A DNA stretch of 64,000 nucleotides from Pseudomonas alkylphenolica (GTDB lineage: Bacteria; Pseudomonadota; Gammaproteobacteria; Pseudomonadales; Pseudomonadaceae), in the NCBI RefSeq assembly GCF_000746525.1, contig NZ_CP009048.1, positions 2,535,501-2,599,500 of the forward strand, given 5' to 3'. Every line of letters starts with the position of its first letter. Position 1 is the first letter of the stretch. The notes below the pieces were generated by a model that was not told the origin of the DNA, ran no database searches, and saw nothing but the letters and a program-made list of their open reading frames with translations. This document shows, piece after piece, positions 32,867 to 42,549 of the stretch. The position numbers and the translations under genes were made by a program.

Positions 32867-34430
32867 AGTCCTTCTGCAGGATGTGCTGGAAACCCGCAAC
32901 GGTTTGCATCCGGACAAAGCTGCGATCATCTATGCCGATGAAACCTACACCTATGCGCAGCTGGACGAAGCCAGCGCGCGCCTGGCGGCAGGCTTGCAGG
33001 TCAATGGCCTGCAGCGCCAGGAGCGGGTGGTGGTGTGCCTGGGCAACCGCGTCGAAACGGTATGTGCCTTCTGGGGGATCCTCAAGGCCGGTGGCGTAGT
33101 GGTCAATGTCGGCCTGGATACCGCAGCCGACTGCCTTGACTACATCGTTCGCGATGCCGAGGCCTCGGTGTTGATCACCACCACCGAGAAAATCGCCAGC
33201 CTGCCGGCGAGCATCGCCGACCTCGCGCATCTCAAGCTGATCGTACTGCTCGATGGCGAAGCCGGTTCGACCGTGGCCCAGACCTTTGAAAGCCTGCTCG
33301 GGCAGGGCGGCGGCGAGCCGTTGCCGTGTGGCAACCTCGACCTCGACCTGGCGGCAATCATCTACACCTCAGGCTCCACCGGTGCGCCCAAAGGCGTGAT
33401 GCTGACCCATCGCAACATGCTCGCAGCGCTGACCTCATTGCACACTTACCTGGGGTACAACGACACCGACAAGGTGCTTTGCTCGCTGCCGCTGTCGTTC
33501 GACTACGGCCTGTACCAGATGATCATGGCCATCAGTGCCGGGTCTACCCTGGTGTTGGAAAAGGAATTCACCTGGCCGATTTTCCTGATCAGGAAGATCC
33601 GCCAGTACCAGGTGACGGTGATCCCGTTCGTGCCGACCATGCTGACGCTGCTGCATGAGTACGCGCGCAAGCGCGAGGCGGTGTTTGCCGATGTGCGCAT
33701 GGTCACCAACACTGGCGCCGCGCTCAAGGCGCCGCATATCGCCCAGATGAAGGCGCTGTTTCCCCAGGCGCTGATTTTCTCGATGTATGGCCTGACCGAG
33801 TGCAAGCGCTGCACCTACCTGCCACCTGAAGACATCGACAGCAAACCGGGCAGTGTCGGCATTGCCATTCCCAACACCGAGTTATGGCTGGTGGATGAGC
33901 AGGACCAGCGTATCGATCAGCCTCATCAGGTCGGACAACTGGTGATTCGCGGCGCCACGGTCATGGCCGGCTATTGGCGCAACCCGGTAGCCACCGCGCT
34001 CAAGCTCAAGCCTGGGCGCTATCCGGGGGAAAGCGTGCTGTATACCGGCGACTACTGCAGCCTCGACGAGGACGGTTATTTGTATTTTCGCGGCCGCATG
34101 GACCATATGATCAAGTCGCGGGGCATGAAGGTCAGCCCCAGTGAAGTGGAGGGCTTTCTCTACGCCATCGACGGTGTGGAAGCCGCTGCCGTGGTCGGTG
34201 TCGAACACGCCTCGGTCGGCGAGGGACTGTGTGCGTTCATTACCTTGGGGCAAGGTGTCAACCTCAGCGCCGAGCAGCTGCTTGAACATTGCCGTCATGG
34301 CCTGGAGGCGTACAAGGTGCCGTTATCGATCAGCATCGAGAGCAGCCTGCCACGCACCGCCAACGGCAAGATCGACCTGCTGCAGTTACAGCGCTCGGCA
34401 CGCACTACACAGCCGCTGGTGGCCGGATGA
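32853..34430 (+). CDS. AMP-forming acyl/aminoacyl ligase
   Basis: A 525-aa ANL-family enzyme starting MSVREVLLQ. Core motifs: A3 IIYTSGSTGAPKGVMLTHRN, A5 IFSMYGLTECKRCTYLPPED, A7 LYTGDYCSLDEDGYLYFRGR, A8 SRGMKVSPSEVEGFL and A10 PRTANGKIDLLQL (catalytic Lys in NGK). The wording around A5 and the following KPGSVGIAIPNTE resembles the exosortase-A-associated ligases. It should activate a carboxylic acid and load the carrier domain of the upstream fusion. The overlapping start points to translational coupling. Confidence 0.85.
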   Translation: MSVREVLLQDVLETRNGLHPDKAAIIYADETYTYAQLDEASARLAAGLQVNGLQRQERVVVCLGNRVETVCAFWGILKAGGVVVNVGLDTAADCLDYIVRDAEASVLITTTEKIASLPASIADLAHLKLIVLLDGEAGSTVAQTFESLLGQGGGEPLPCGNLDLDLAAIIYTSGSTGAPKGVMLTHRNMLAALTSLHTYLGYNDTDKVLCSLPLSFDYGLYQMIMAISAGSTLVLEKEFTWPIFLIRKIRQYQVTVIPFVPTMLTLLHEYARKREAVFADVRMVTNTGAALKAPHIAQMKALFPQALIFSMYGLTECKRCTYLPPEDIDSKPGSVGIAIPNTELWLVDEQDQRIDQPHQVGQLVIRGATVMAGYWRNPVATALKLKPGRYPGESVLYTGDYCSLDEDGYLYFRGRMDHMIKSRGMKVSPSEVEGFLYAIDGVEAAAVVGVEHASVGEGLCAFITLGQGVNLSAEQLLEHCRHGLEAYKVPLSISIESSLPRTANGKIDLLQLQRSARTTQPLVAG

Positions 34431-34467
34431 AAGCCGGTACACGGCGGCCCCACAGGGAGAGCCACCC

Positions 34468-35394
34468 ATGAGTCCGGGCCACAGCGGTCGCGACCAATCG
34501 CTGGACGTCAATGGCAACCACTTTGCCTTGCGTACCTGGGGTAATGAACGCGGGCACCCGGTGCTTGCCCTGCACGGCTGGCTGGACAATGCCGCCTCCT
34601 TCGAGCGCATCGCGCCGTTGCTGCGCGATTGCTTTGTGGTTGCCCCGGATCTGGCCGGGCACGGACGCTCTCAACATCGCCGGGCCGACAGCGGTTACTA
34701 CCTGTGGGAACACGCCGACGATATGAACGCCCTGGTCGATTGCCTGGGCTGGAAGCGTTTTTCGGTACTCGGTCATTCCATGGGCACTGGCGTGGCGTCG
34801 ATTCTTGCGGCGATGAGCCGGGGTATCGACAGCATGGTGTTTATCGATGGCATGGGCGCACCGTTTACCGTGGACGACGGCAACACCGTCGAGCACATGC
34901 GCAAGGCGCAACGCTTGTTGCGGTTGGCGTTGCGCACCCGCCTGCACGGCTTCAGCGGGCCTGAAGAGGCTCAGTTCAGCAGCCTGGAGGCCGCCATCAA
35001 TGAGCGGCGTAACAGTATCGACGGCAGCCTCTGTGCCGAAGGGGCACGCTTGCTGGCCCTGCGTGATCTGCTCAATCTGGGGCATGGCTTTCGCTGGCGC
35101 CATGACCCGCGCCTGGTGCTCCCCGAACCGCTGCAACTGACCGAACGTCAGGCTTGTGAGTTCCTGCAGCAGATCAGTTGCCCTTTGCATGTGCTGCTCG
35201 GACGCCAGGGGCTGTTCACGGGTAATGCCTTCGACAAACGAAAAAACGCCATGCCTGCGGATACCCGTGTGCACTGGCACGACGGCGGTCATCATTTTCA
35301 CCTGGATGCCCCCACGCCTGCGCTGATCGAACAGCTCAATGCAGCGCTGGGGCTGGGTGATTCGGGACCGCGGCAACGATTAGTCAATGAGTAA
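34468..35394 (+). CDS. Alpha/beta hydrolase of the carrier-protein operon
   Basis: A 308-aa enzyme. It shows the oxyanion HGWLDNAASF, the nucleophile elbow GHSMGTG (Ser) and the terminal catalytic His in DGGHHFHLD; the acid is probably in the PLHVLLGRQG region. It lies 37 bases downstream of the ligase gene. As a third gene it may release the product from the carrier or hydrolyse an ester, matching the hydrolases seen with the same enzyme pair in exosortase-A loci. Its substrate is not known. The rpe-like gene starts 12 bases after it. Confidence 0.83.
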   Translation: MSPGHSGRDQSLDVNGNHFALRTWGNERGHPVLALHGWLDNAASFERIAPLLRDCFVVAPDLAGHGRSQHRRADSGYYLWEHADDMNALVDCLGWKRFSVLGHSMGTGVASILAAMSRGIDSMVFIDGMGAPFTVDDGNTVEHMRKAQRLLRLALRTRLHGFSGPEEAQFSSLEAAINERRNSIDGSLCAEGARLLALRDLLNLGHGFRWRHDPRLVLPEPLQLTERQACEFLQQISCPLHVLLGRQGLFTGNAFDKRKNAMPADTRVHWHDGGHHFHLDAPTPALIEQLNAALGLGDSGPRQRLVNE

Positions 35395-35406
35395 TGGAGT
35401 ACGTGT

Positions 35407-36090
35407 GTGAAAGATTTCTGGATTGCTCCGTCGATTCTGGCGGCCGATTTCGCCCGGCTGGGAGAGGAGGCCGAGCAGGTGCTGGCCGCTGGTGCCGATG
35501 TCATCCATATCGATGTCATGGATAACCACTATGTGCCCAACCTGACCATGGGCCCGCAGTTCTGCAAGGCCTTGCGCAGTCACGGTATTACCGCGCCGAT
35601 TGATGTGCACTTGATGGTGACGCCGGTGGACGGCATGATCCAGGCCTTCGCCGATGCAGGCGCCGATTACATTTCGATTCATCCCGAGGCAACCCTGCAT
35701 CTGGACCGTTCCGTGCAACTGATCAAGGACCTGGGTTGCAAGGCGGGCCTGGTGTTCAACCCGGCCAGTACCCTGGACGCTGCCCAGTACGTGCTTGACC
35801 GGCTTGACCTGATCCTGCTGATGTCGGTCAACCCGGGCTTTGGCGGCCAGCGTTTCATCCCCCAGGTGTTGCCCAAGATTGCCGCAGCGCGCAAGCTGAT
35901 TGATGACAGTGGCCGCAACATCCGCCTGGAAGTGGACGGCGGCGTTAATCTGGAGACCATCGGTCAGGTTGCCGCGGCAGGCGCGGACATGTTCGTCGCC
36001 GGCACGGCAATCTTCGCCCAGCACGACTACCGCGAAACGATCTCGGCCTTGCGTCGCCAGATTGCTGACGCTGTGACCAACCGCACCTGA
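35407..36090 (+). CDS. rpe: Ribulose-phosphate 3-epimerase, second-copy type
   Basis: A 227-aa TIM-barrel starting from GTG ([19 protein letters not shown]). Active-site features: [37 protein letters not shown] and [11 protein letters not shown], so metal-binding His and both catalytic Asp are present. It converts ribulose 5-phosphate and xylulose 5-phosphate. In Pseudomonas the housekeeping rpe normally lies next to gph and trpE; this copy sits only 12 bases after the hydrolase of the carrier-protein operon and differs in wording, so it is probably a paralog tied to that pathway, perhaps acting on a related sugar phosphate. Confidence 0.88.
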   Translation: MKDFWIAPSILAADFARLGEEAEQVLAAGADVIHIDVMDNHYVPNLTMGPQFCKALRSHGITAPIDVHLMVTPVDGMIQAFADAGADYISIHPEATLHLDRSVQLIKDLGCKAGLVFNPASTLDAAQYVLDRLDLILLMSVNPGFGGQRFIPQVLPKIAAARKLIDDSGRNIRLEVDGGVNLETIGQVAAAGADMFVAGTAIFAQHDYRETISALRRQIADAVTNRT

Positions 36091-36201
36091 TAATAAGCGG
36101 ACTTACCCACGATTCTCGCGAATCCAGCATGAGTTACCTGTCCTTGCATAACAATACCGAAATCACCTTGCAGGCGTTCAGTCGGGTCAAGGGAGGTGGG
36201 C

Positions 36202-36630
36202 ATGCTTGACCCGACCTTCGACTTCGACAAGATGCTGTGCTTCTCGCTGTACTCGACCGCCAACGCCATGGTTCGCGATTATGCCGAGCCATTGAAAAAG
36301 CGTGGCATTACCTATCCGCAATTGCTGGTGATGGCCGGATTGTGGGGTAAGGACGATGTGTCGATCAGCGCCTTGAGTGAATTGACCCTGTTCGACCTGG
36401 GTACCTTGACGCCTATTGTCAAACGCCTGGCCGATAACGGTTTTATCACCGTGTACCTCGACCCGAACGATCGCCGTCGGCGCAACCTGCTGCTGACGGA
36501 CAAGGGCCGTGAACTCAAGGCCGAAGCGGCCCAGGTGTTCAATAACATGGCCTGCAAGATCGACCTTGGGGAGAGCGAAGTGCAGCAGGTGCTGAGCGTG
36601 TGCCAGCGGATTCGTTCGCGGTTGCGCTGA
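36202..36630 (+). CDS. MarR-family regulator, OhrR-like
   Basis: A 142-aa protein; ATG 36202 has GGGAGG five bases upstream, so it is preferred to GTG 36196. The N-terminal DKMLCFSLYSTANAM carries the single Cys (residue 13) that senses organic peroxides in OhrR. The winged helix reads TYPQLLVMAGLWGKDDVSIS, then ELTLFDLGTLTPIVKRL and DPNDRRRRNLLLTDKG. No ohr gene is adjacent, so its target may be elsewhere or be the operon upstream. A REP pair follows. Confidence 0.83.
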   Translation: MLDPTFDFDKMLCFSLYSTANAMVRDYAEPLKKRGITYPQLLVMAGLWGKDDVSISALSELTLFDLGTLTPIVKRLADNGFITVYLDPNDRRRRNLLLTDKGRELKAEAAQVFNNMACKIDLGESEVQQVLSVCQRIRSRLR

Positions 36631-36648
36631 CGCAGGATGATTAATCCT

Positions 36649-36718
36649 GTGGGAGCGGGCTTGCCCCGCGATGCGATGGGGCCGGTAAAGCACAATCGCG
36701 GGGCAAGCCCGCTCCCAC
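36649..36718. repeat. REP palindrome pair
   Basis: GTGGGAGCGGGCTTGCCCCG and its inverse, separated by about 25 bases, between the convergent marR-like and mobA genes. Confidence 0.92.
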
Positions 36719-36727
36719 AGAGCCAAT

Positions 36728-37303
36728 TCAGCCCTGGAGAAACTCCGGGGTATTGAAGTTGCTCAAGCGCCGATCATCCTCCGGGTATTCCAGCGCCCGC
36801 ACCGGATGCTTGAGCAGCGCCCGCTGAATCCCTCGATCCCCCTGTTGCCAGGCCTGTTCAAGGTCATCGCGCAAGGTGCAGGGAATCAGGCTGAACATTG
36901 GCTGCCAGTAGCCTCCCTGGCGAATCATTGCCGGTTGCCCCTGGTCATTGGCCTGGCTGAGCAGATCAACAATCAGCGCGCTGTCGATCAATGGGGCATC
37001 ACAAGCCAGCACCAGCATCCAGGGATGGCGTGCCACTGCAAGCCCCGCCAGCACGCCGGCCAGCGGCCCGGGGAAGTCGGTCTGGGCGTCACTGACCAGT
37101 TGATCGGCAAAGGGCCTGTACTGGTCCTGGTTGCGGTTGCAGGAAATGATCAGGTCATCGGTCAGTGGCCGCACGACCGCCTGGATATGGGCAATCAGTG
37201 GCTTGCCCTGCCAGGGCAGCAGGCCCTTGTCCTGGCCGCCCATGCGCTGGCCGCGACCGCCGGCCAGCAGAAGAATGGAGCAGGGGGGAGTGGCGGCGGG
37301 CAT
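36728..37303 (-). CDS. mobA: Molybdenum cofactor guanylyltransferase
   Basis: A 191-aa nucleotidyltransferase that adds GMP to molybdopterin to make MGD. The GTP-binding signature is LLAGGRGQRMGGQDKGLLPW; other motifs are FPGPLAGVLAGL and ACDAPLID (metal-binding Asp). Length and order fit E. coli MobA. It stands alone on the minus strand, downstream end facing the REP pair. Confidence 0.92.
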   Translation of the reverse strand: MPAATPPCSILLLAGGRGQRMGGQDKGLLPWQGKPLIAHIQAVVRPLTDDLIISCNRNQDQYRPFADQLVSDAQTDFPGPLAGVLAGLAVARHPWMLVLACDAPLIDSALIVDLLSQANDQGQPAMIRQGGYWQPMFSLIPCTLRDDLEQAWQQGDRGIQRALLKHPVRALEYPEDDRRLSNFNTPEFLQG

Positions 37304-37364
37304 GGGTAGGGTTCCTGGCAGTGTCAGCCGCTTACCTTCCCATGCACGCCGTCAACTGTCCAGA

Positions 37365-40300
37365 TCAGTGCTCTTCGAGCGCGGCCTGTGGCTGTTGTGC
37401 CGGCGTCCGGCGCTTGCCGGTCAGGCGCATGACCACGACGAAGAACACCGGCACGAACACCACCGCCAGCGTGGCACTGAGCATGCCGCCGATCACCCCG
37501 GTGCCGATCGCTTGCTGGCTGGCCGAGCTGGCGCCGCTGGCAATCGCCAGCGGTACTACGCCGAGGATGAACGCCAGCGAAGTCATGACAATCGGCCGCA
37601 GGCGCAGGCGCGCTGCCTGTACCGTTGCTTCCACCAAGTCATGGCCGTCATCGACCAGGCTCTTGGCAAACTCGATGATCAGGATGGCGTTCTTTGCCGA
37701 CAGGCCGATCAGGGTGATCAAGCCGACTTTGAAGAACACGTCGTTAGGCATGCCGCGCAAGCTTACGGCTATCACCGCACCGAGCACACCCAATGGCACC
37801 ACCAGCAGTACCGAGGTCGGAATCGACCAGCTTTCATACAGCGCCGCCAGGCACAGGAACACCACCACCAGCGACAGTGCCATGAGCATCGGCGCCTGGG
37901 CGCCAGACAAGCGTTCCTGCAGCGACAGCCCGGTCCACTCCAGGCCCATTCCCAGCGGCAACTGATCGACCAGGCGCTGGATCTCGTCCATCGCCTGGCC
38001 CGAGCTGAAGCCCGGTGCCGGTTCACCCGACACCGCAATCGCCGGGTAACCGTTGTAGCGCGTCAGTTGTACCGGGCCGGTGATCCACTTGGCCTGGACA
38101 AAGGCGGACAGTGGGACCATCTTGCCGCTGTTGTTGCGCACATGAATCTTCAGCAGATCTTCGACCTGGGCGCGCTGGTCGCCTTCGGCTTGCACCACCA
38201 CGCGCTGCATGCGCCCCTGGTTGGGGAAGTCATTGACGTAATTGGAGCCCACTGCGGTATTGAGCACATTGCCGATATCGGCAAAGGACACGCCCAGGGC
38301 GTTGGCCTGCTTGCGGTCGACTTCGAGCTGAACCTGCGGGCTTTCGGCCAGGGCGCTTTCACGCACGTTGACCAGCACCGGGCTCTTTTCGGCATTGGCC
38401 AGCAGCTGGTCGCGTGCCGCCATCAGCGCCGCATGGCCGAGGCCGCCACGGTCCTGCAGGCGGAACTCGAAACCGCTGGAGGTACCCAGGCCGTCCACCG
38501 GTGGTGGTAGCACGGAATAGGCAATGGCGTCCTTGAGCTGGCTGAAGGCCGCATTGGCGCGGTCGGCAATCGACTGGGCACTGTCGTCGGCACCGCGCTC
38601 GGACCAGTCCTTGAGCGTGGTAAAGCCCAGCGCCGCGTTCTGACCGTTGCCGGAGAAGCTGAAGCCGAGAATCAGCGTGCTGTTGCCAACTCCTGGTTCT
38701 GTGGCGTTGTGCGCCTCGATCTGCGCCGCCACCGCTTCGGTACGCGCCCGGCTGGCGCCTGGCGGCAGCTGGATGTCGGTGATGGTATAGCCCTGGTCTT
38801 CGGTGGGCAGGAACGAGGAGGGCAACTGGCTGAAGCCGTAGACCAGGCCCGCCACCAGCACCAGGTACACCATCAGATAGCGGCCGCTGCGCTTGAGGGC
38901 CAGGATCACCCAACGCTGGTAGCCATTGCTGAGGTTTTCGAAGCGACGGTTGAACCAGCCAAAGAACCCGCGTTTTTCGTGGTGCTCGCCCTTGGCGATG
39001 GGTTTGAGCAGCGTGGCGCACAGGGCCGGGGTCAGGCTCAGGGCGAGGAACGCCGAGAACAGGATCGACACCGCCATCGACACCGAAAACTGCTGGTAGA
39101 TAACTCCCACCGAGCCGCTCATGAAGGCCATGGGCAGGAACACCGCCACCAGCACCAGGGTAATGCCGACAATCGCGCCGCTGATCTGGCCCATGGCTTT
39201 TTTCGTCGCTTCGCGCGGCGCCAGGCCTTCTTCGCTCATGATCCGCTCGACGTTCTCCACCACGACAATGGCGTCGTCCACCAGGATGCCGATGGCCAGG
39301 ACCATGCCGAACAGGGTCAGCACGTTGACCGAGAAGCCCAGCAGCATCATCACCGCGAAGGTGCCCATCAGCGCCACCGGCACCACCAGGGTCGGGATCA
39401 GGGTATAGCGGATGTTCTGCAGGAACAGGAACATCACTGCAAACACCAGGGCCATGGCTTCGAGCAGAGTAGTGATCACTTGCTGGATCGACACCTTGAC
39501 GAACGGCGAGGTGTCATAAGGGATATCAAACTTGGCGCCCGCTGGCAGGTAACGCGACAGCTCGGCAAGCTTGCCCTGCACCAGGGTCGCGGTTTCCATG
39601 GCGTTGGCGCCGGGCGACAGTTGCACGCTGAAGGCACTGGTGGGCTTGCCGTTCAGGCGGGTACCGTATTGATACTCCTGGCTGCCGATCTCGACCCGGG
39701 CGACATCGCCAATGGTCAAGCGCGAACCGTCCGGATTGGCACGCAAGACAATGTCTTCGAACTCCTGCACCGTACTCAGTTGGCCCTTGATCACCACGTT
39801 GGCGGTGATTTCCTGGCTGCCGGTGGTGGGCAGATCGCCGATGCTGCCTGGCGCGACCTGGGCGTTCTGGGCGGCAATCGCCTCGTTGACATCATCCGGG
39901 GTGAGGTTGAAACCGATCAGCTTCTGCGGGTCGAGCCAGATCCGCATGGCCCGTTCCGAGCCATACAGCTGGGCCTTGCCGACGCCCTTGAGGCGGCGGA
40001 TCTCGTTCATCACGTTGCGCGCCAGAAAATCGCTCAAGGTCACTTCATCGAGACTGCCGTCCTCGGCGGTGAGGGTCACCAGCAACAGGAAGCCGGTGGA
40101 CACCTTTTCCACCTGCAGGCCCTGCTGGGTAACCGGCCGTGGCAGGCGCGACTCGACCACTTTCAGGCGGTTCTGCACATCGACCTGGGCCAGGTCCGGG
40201 TTGGTGCCCGGTTCGAAGGTGGCGGTAATGGTGGCGCTGCCCAGGCTGCTTTGCGAGCTGAAGTAGAGCAGGTTGTCGGCGCCGTTGAGCTCCTCTTCGA

Positions 40301-40493
40301 TCAGGCTGACCACGCTTTCGTCGATGGTCTGCGCCGAAGCACCCGGATAGACGGCATAGATTTCTACCTGCGGTGGCGCCACGTCGGGGTACTGGGCGAC
40401 CGGCAACTGCGGAATCGCCAGGGCACCGGCCAGCAGGATGAACAGCGCGACCACCCAGGCGAATACCGGGCGATCAATGAAAAACTGCGGCAT
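37365..40493 (-). CDS. RND multidrug efflux transporter, HAE1 family (MexB/MexD/MexY-like)
   Basis: A 1042-aa inner-membrane pump with twelve helices and two large periplasmic loops. It begins MPQFFIDRPVFAWVVALFIL, shows GTNPDLAQVDVQNRL and the TM4 proton-relay Asp pair in GILVDDAIVVVENVERIM. It works with the membrane-fusion lipoprotein encoded 11 bases upstream. No outer-membrane channel gene is present, so a shared OprM/TtgC-type channel is expected. The closest paralog cannot be named from reading alone. Likely controlled by the divergent two-component system. Confidence 0.9.
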   Translation of the reverse strand: MPQFFIDRPVFAWVVALFILLAGALAIPQLPVAQYPDVAPPQVEIYAVYPGASAQTIDESVVSLIEEELNGADNLLYFSSQSSLGSATITATFEPGTNPDLAQVDVQNRLKVVESRLPRPVTQQGLQVEKVSTGFLLLVTLTAEDGSLDEVTLSDFLARNVMNEIRRLKGVGKAQLYGSERAMRIWLDPQKLIGFNLTPDDVNEAIAAQNAQVAPGSIGDLPTTGSQEITANVVIKGQLSTVQEFEDIVLRANPDGSRLTIGDVARVEIGSQEYQYGTRLNGKPTSAFSVQLSPGANAMETATLVQGKLAELSRYLPAGAKFDIPYDTSPFVKVSIQQVITTLLEAMALVFAVMFLFLQNIRYTLIPTLVVPVALMGTFAVMMLLGFSVNVLTLFGMVLAIGILVDDAIVVVENVERIMSEEGLAPREATKKAMGQISGAIVGITLVLVAVFLPMAFMSGSVGVIYQQFSVSMAVSILFSAFLALSLTPALCATLLKPIAKGEHHEKRGFFGWFNRRFENLSNGYQRWVILALKRSGRYLMVYLVLVAGLVYGFSQLPSSFLPTEDQGYTITDIQLPPGASRARTEAVAAQIEAHNATEPGVGNSTLILGFSFSGNGQNAALGFTTLKDWSERGADDSAQSIADRANAAFSQLKDAIAYSVLPPPVDGLGTSSGFEFRLQDRGGLGHAALMAARDQLLANAEKSPVLVNVRESALAESPQVQLEVDRKQANALGVSFADIGNVLNTAVGSNYVNDFPNQGRMQRVVVQAEGDQRAQVEDLLKIHVRNNSGKMVPLSAFVQAKWITGPVQLTRYNGYPAIAVSGEPAPGFSSGQAMDEIQRLVDQLPLGMGLEWTGLSLQERLSGAQAPMLMALSLVVVFLCLAALYESWSIPTSVLLVVPLGVLGAVIAVSLRGMPNDVFFKVGLITLIGLSAKNAILIIEFAKSLVDDGHDLVEATVQAARLRLRPIVMTSLAFILGVVPLAIASGASSASQQAIGTGVIGGMLSATLAVVFVPVFFVVVMRLTGKRRTPAQQPQAALEEH

Positions 40494-40504
40494 GAATCAG
40501 GCCC

Positions 40505-41683
40505 TCACTGGCCGGTGGTCTGAACGATGGAAGGGGCGTCCTTGCCCGCGTTGTCGACCTGTACCTGGTCGCCTGGATTGACGTGCTGCAGGCCTTCGAC
40601 CACCACCCGGTCACCGGGGGCCAGGCCGGCGCTGACGATCCAGCGGTCGTGTTGCACGCCGCCGAGCACCACCGGGCGCTCGCTGATGCGCTGCTGGGCA
40701 TCGACCAGTAACACCCGCGGATTGCCGGCGCTGTCCCGCAGGATGGCGCGCTGCGGCACGCTGATGCCTTGCTGTTTGATCGCTTGTTCCAGGCGTACGC
40801 GAATGAAACTGCCCGGCAGCAGGTCGAGGTCGGGGTTGGGGAACTCGCTGCGCAAGGTGATCTGCCCGGTGCTCGGGTCGACACTGATGTCGGAGAACAG
40901 CAGCTTGCCCGGCAACGGGTAGGGCGTGCCGTCGTCCTGGATCAAGGTGGCGCCGGCCTGATCCTGACCGACCTGTTGCAGCTCACCGGCACGCAAGGCA
41001 CGGCGCAGAGCAGTGAGTTCGCGAGTCGACTGGGTGACATCGGCATGGATCGGGTCCAGTTGCTGGATGGTTGCCAGCGGCGTGCTCTCGTTCTGGCCGA
41101 CCAGTGCACCCTCGGTTACCAGGGCGCGGCCGATGCGCCCGGAAATCGGCGCGGTGACGGTGGCGTAACCCAGGTTCAGCTTCGCCCGTTCCAGCGCGGC
41201 CTTGGCTTCGGCGACGGCGGCATCGGCCTGCATCAGCGCGGCGCGGGCGTTGTCGTGGTCCTGGCGGCTGACGGCGTTGATGGTGATCAGTTCGCGGTAG
41301 CGCTGATCCTGCAGGCGCGCCTGGTAGCGGGTGGCCTCGGCCTTGGCCAGGGTCGCGCGGGCGCTGTCGTAATCCGCCTGGAACGGCGCCGGGTCGATGC
41401 GGAACAGCACGTCGCCCTGTTTGACGTCGCTGCCCTCACGGTACACGCGCTTGAGCACCACGCCGGCCACACGGGCGCGGACCTCGGCGGTGCGCGGGGC
41501 GAGGATACGGCCATTGAGCTCGGTGCTGATGGCCAGGGGCTGGATTTTCACCGTCTCGATGCTGACGGTGCTGGGTGGTGCCTGCTCGCTATCGACGGCG
41601 CTGTCATCGCACGCGCTCAGGGACAGCACGATGGCAAACAGCGGTAGCAGGGCGCACAGACGGACGGGGCTTGAACTGAACAT
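40505..41683 (-). CDS. RND efflux periplasmic adaptor (membrane-fusion lipoprotein)
   Basis: A 392-aa lipoprotein. The start at 41683 follows GGAAGA; the signal peptide ends in the lipobox SLSAC. Adaptor features are the lipoyl half motifs (EVRARVAGVVLKRVYREGSDVKQGD and GYATVTAPISGRIGRAL) flanking a coiled coil (residues about 100-175, rich in Ala, Arg, Asp). It connects the RND pump to the outer-membrane channel and is the first gene of the two-gene operon. The upstream gap of 157 bases holds the promoters of both this operon and the divergent regulator. Confidence 0.9.
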   Translation of the reverse strand: MFSSSPVRLCALLPLFAIVLSLSACDDSAVDSEQAPPSTVSIETVKIQPLAISTELNGRILAPRTAEVRARVAGVVLKRVYREGSDVKQGDVLFRIDPAPFQADYDSARATLAKAEATRYQARLQDQRYRELITINAVSRQDHDNARAALMQADAAVAEAKAALERAKLNLGYATVTAPISGRIGRALVTEGALVGQNESTPLATIQQLDPIHADVTQSTRELTALRRALRAGELQQVGQDQAGATLIQDDGTPYPLPGKLLFSDISVDPSTGQITLRSEFPNPDLDLLPGSFIRVRLEQAIKQQGISVPQRAILRDSAGNPRVLLVDAQQRISERPVVLGGVQHDRWIVSAGLAPGDRVVVEGLQHVNPGDQVQVDNAGKDAPSIVQTTGQ

Positions 41684-41840
41684 GCGGATCTTCCATAAAT
41701 GACCCGGCAATGCTAAGGCAGGAGGCCAACGTCCAACTGTTAAGCTGTGTAGGCCGAGTGTGAAAAAGTGTGAAGGGTTGCGCTGGCTGCGCACAAGGTC
41801 CTATATCCTTGCCTGACTTTCCCAGCCTGTCAAACTAGCC

Positions 41841-42542
41841 ATGCCGAATATCCTTCTGGTCGAAGACGACTGCGCCTTGTCCGAATTGATCGCCAGCTAC
41901 CTGCAACGCAATGATTTCTGCGTCACGGTGATTGCCCGTGGTGATCACGTGCTGGCCGAGGCTCGCCGCATCAAACCGGACCTGGTGATTCTCGACCTGA
42001 TGCTGCCGGGCCTTGATGGCCTGCAGGTCTGCCGCCTGCTGCGCGCCGAGTCGCAGTCGTTGCCGATCCTCATGCTCACCGCCCGTGACGACAGTCATGA
42101 TCAGGTGCTCGGGCTGGAGATGGGCGCTGACGACTACGTCACCAAACCCTGCGAACCACGGGTGCTGCTGGCCCGGGTGCGGACCTTGCTGCGCCGCAGC
42201 AGCATCAATGAGCCGCGCCTGGAAACCGATCTGATCGTGGTCGGCGGCCTGCGCATCGACCTGGCCGAACGTAATGTGTTCTGGCGCGAGCAATGGGTGG
42301 AACTGTCAAGCGGTGAGTACAACCTGCTGGTGGTACTGGCGCGCAATGCCGGCGTGGTGCTCAGCCGCGACCGCATCCTGCAACAGCTGCGCGGCATCGA
42401 ATTCAATGGCACCGACCGTTCGGTGGACGTGGCTATCTCCAAACTGCGGCGCAAGTTCGACGACAGCGCTGGCGAAGCACGCAAGATCAAGACCGTGTGG
42501 GGCAAGGGCTATCTGTTCAGCCGCCTCGAGTGGGAGTTCTGA
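41841..42542 (+). CDS. OmpR-family response regulator (RstA-like)
   Basis: A 233-aa protein. The receiver domain has the acidic pocket in VEDDCAL, the phospho-Asp in VILDLMLPGLDG, T in MLTARDD and K in VTKPCEP. The C-terminal winged helix reads VELSSGEYNLLVVLARN, LQQLRGIEFNGTDRSVDVAI and KTVWGKGYLFS. It is 8 bases before its kinase gene and divergent from the RND operon, so it is a good candidate for its regulator. Confidence 0.9.
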   Translation: MPNILLVEDDCALSELIASYLQRNDFCVTVIARGDHVLAEARRIKPDLVILDLMLPGLDGLQVCRLLRAESQSLPILMLTARDDSHDQVLGLEMGADDYVTKPCEPRVLLARVRTLLRRSSINEPRLETDLIVVGGLRIDLAERNVFWREQWVELSSGEYNLLVVLARNAGVVLSRDRILQQLRGIEFNGTDRSVDVAISKLRRKFDDSAGEARKIKTVWGKGYLFSRLEWEF

Positions 42543-42549
42543 CACCGGT

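Noticed and set aside
38709..40523. A 604-aa plus-strand frame opposite the RND pump
   Set aside because: Low-complexity His/Gln/Arg composition typical of an antisense shadow; the RND protein is certain.
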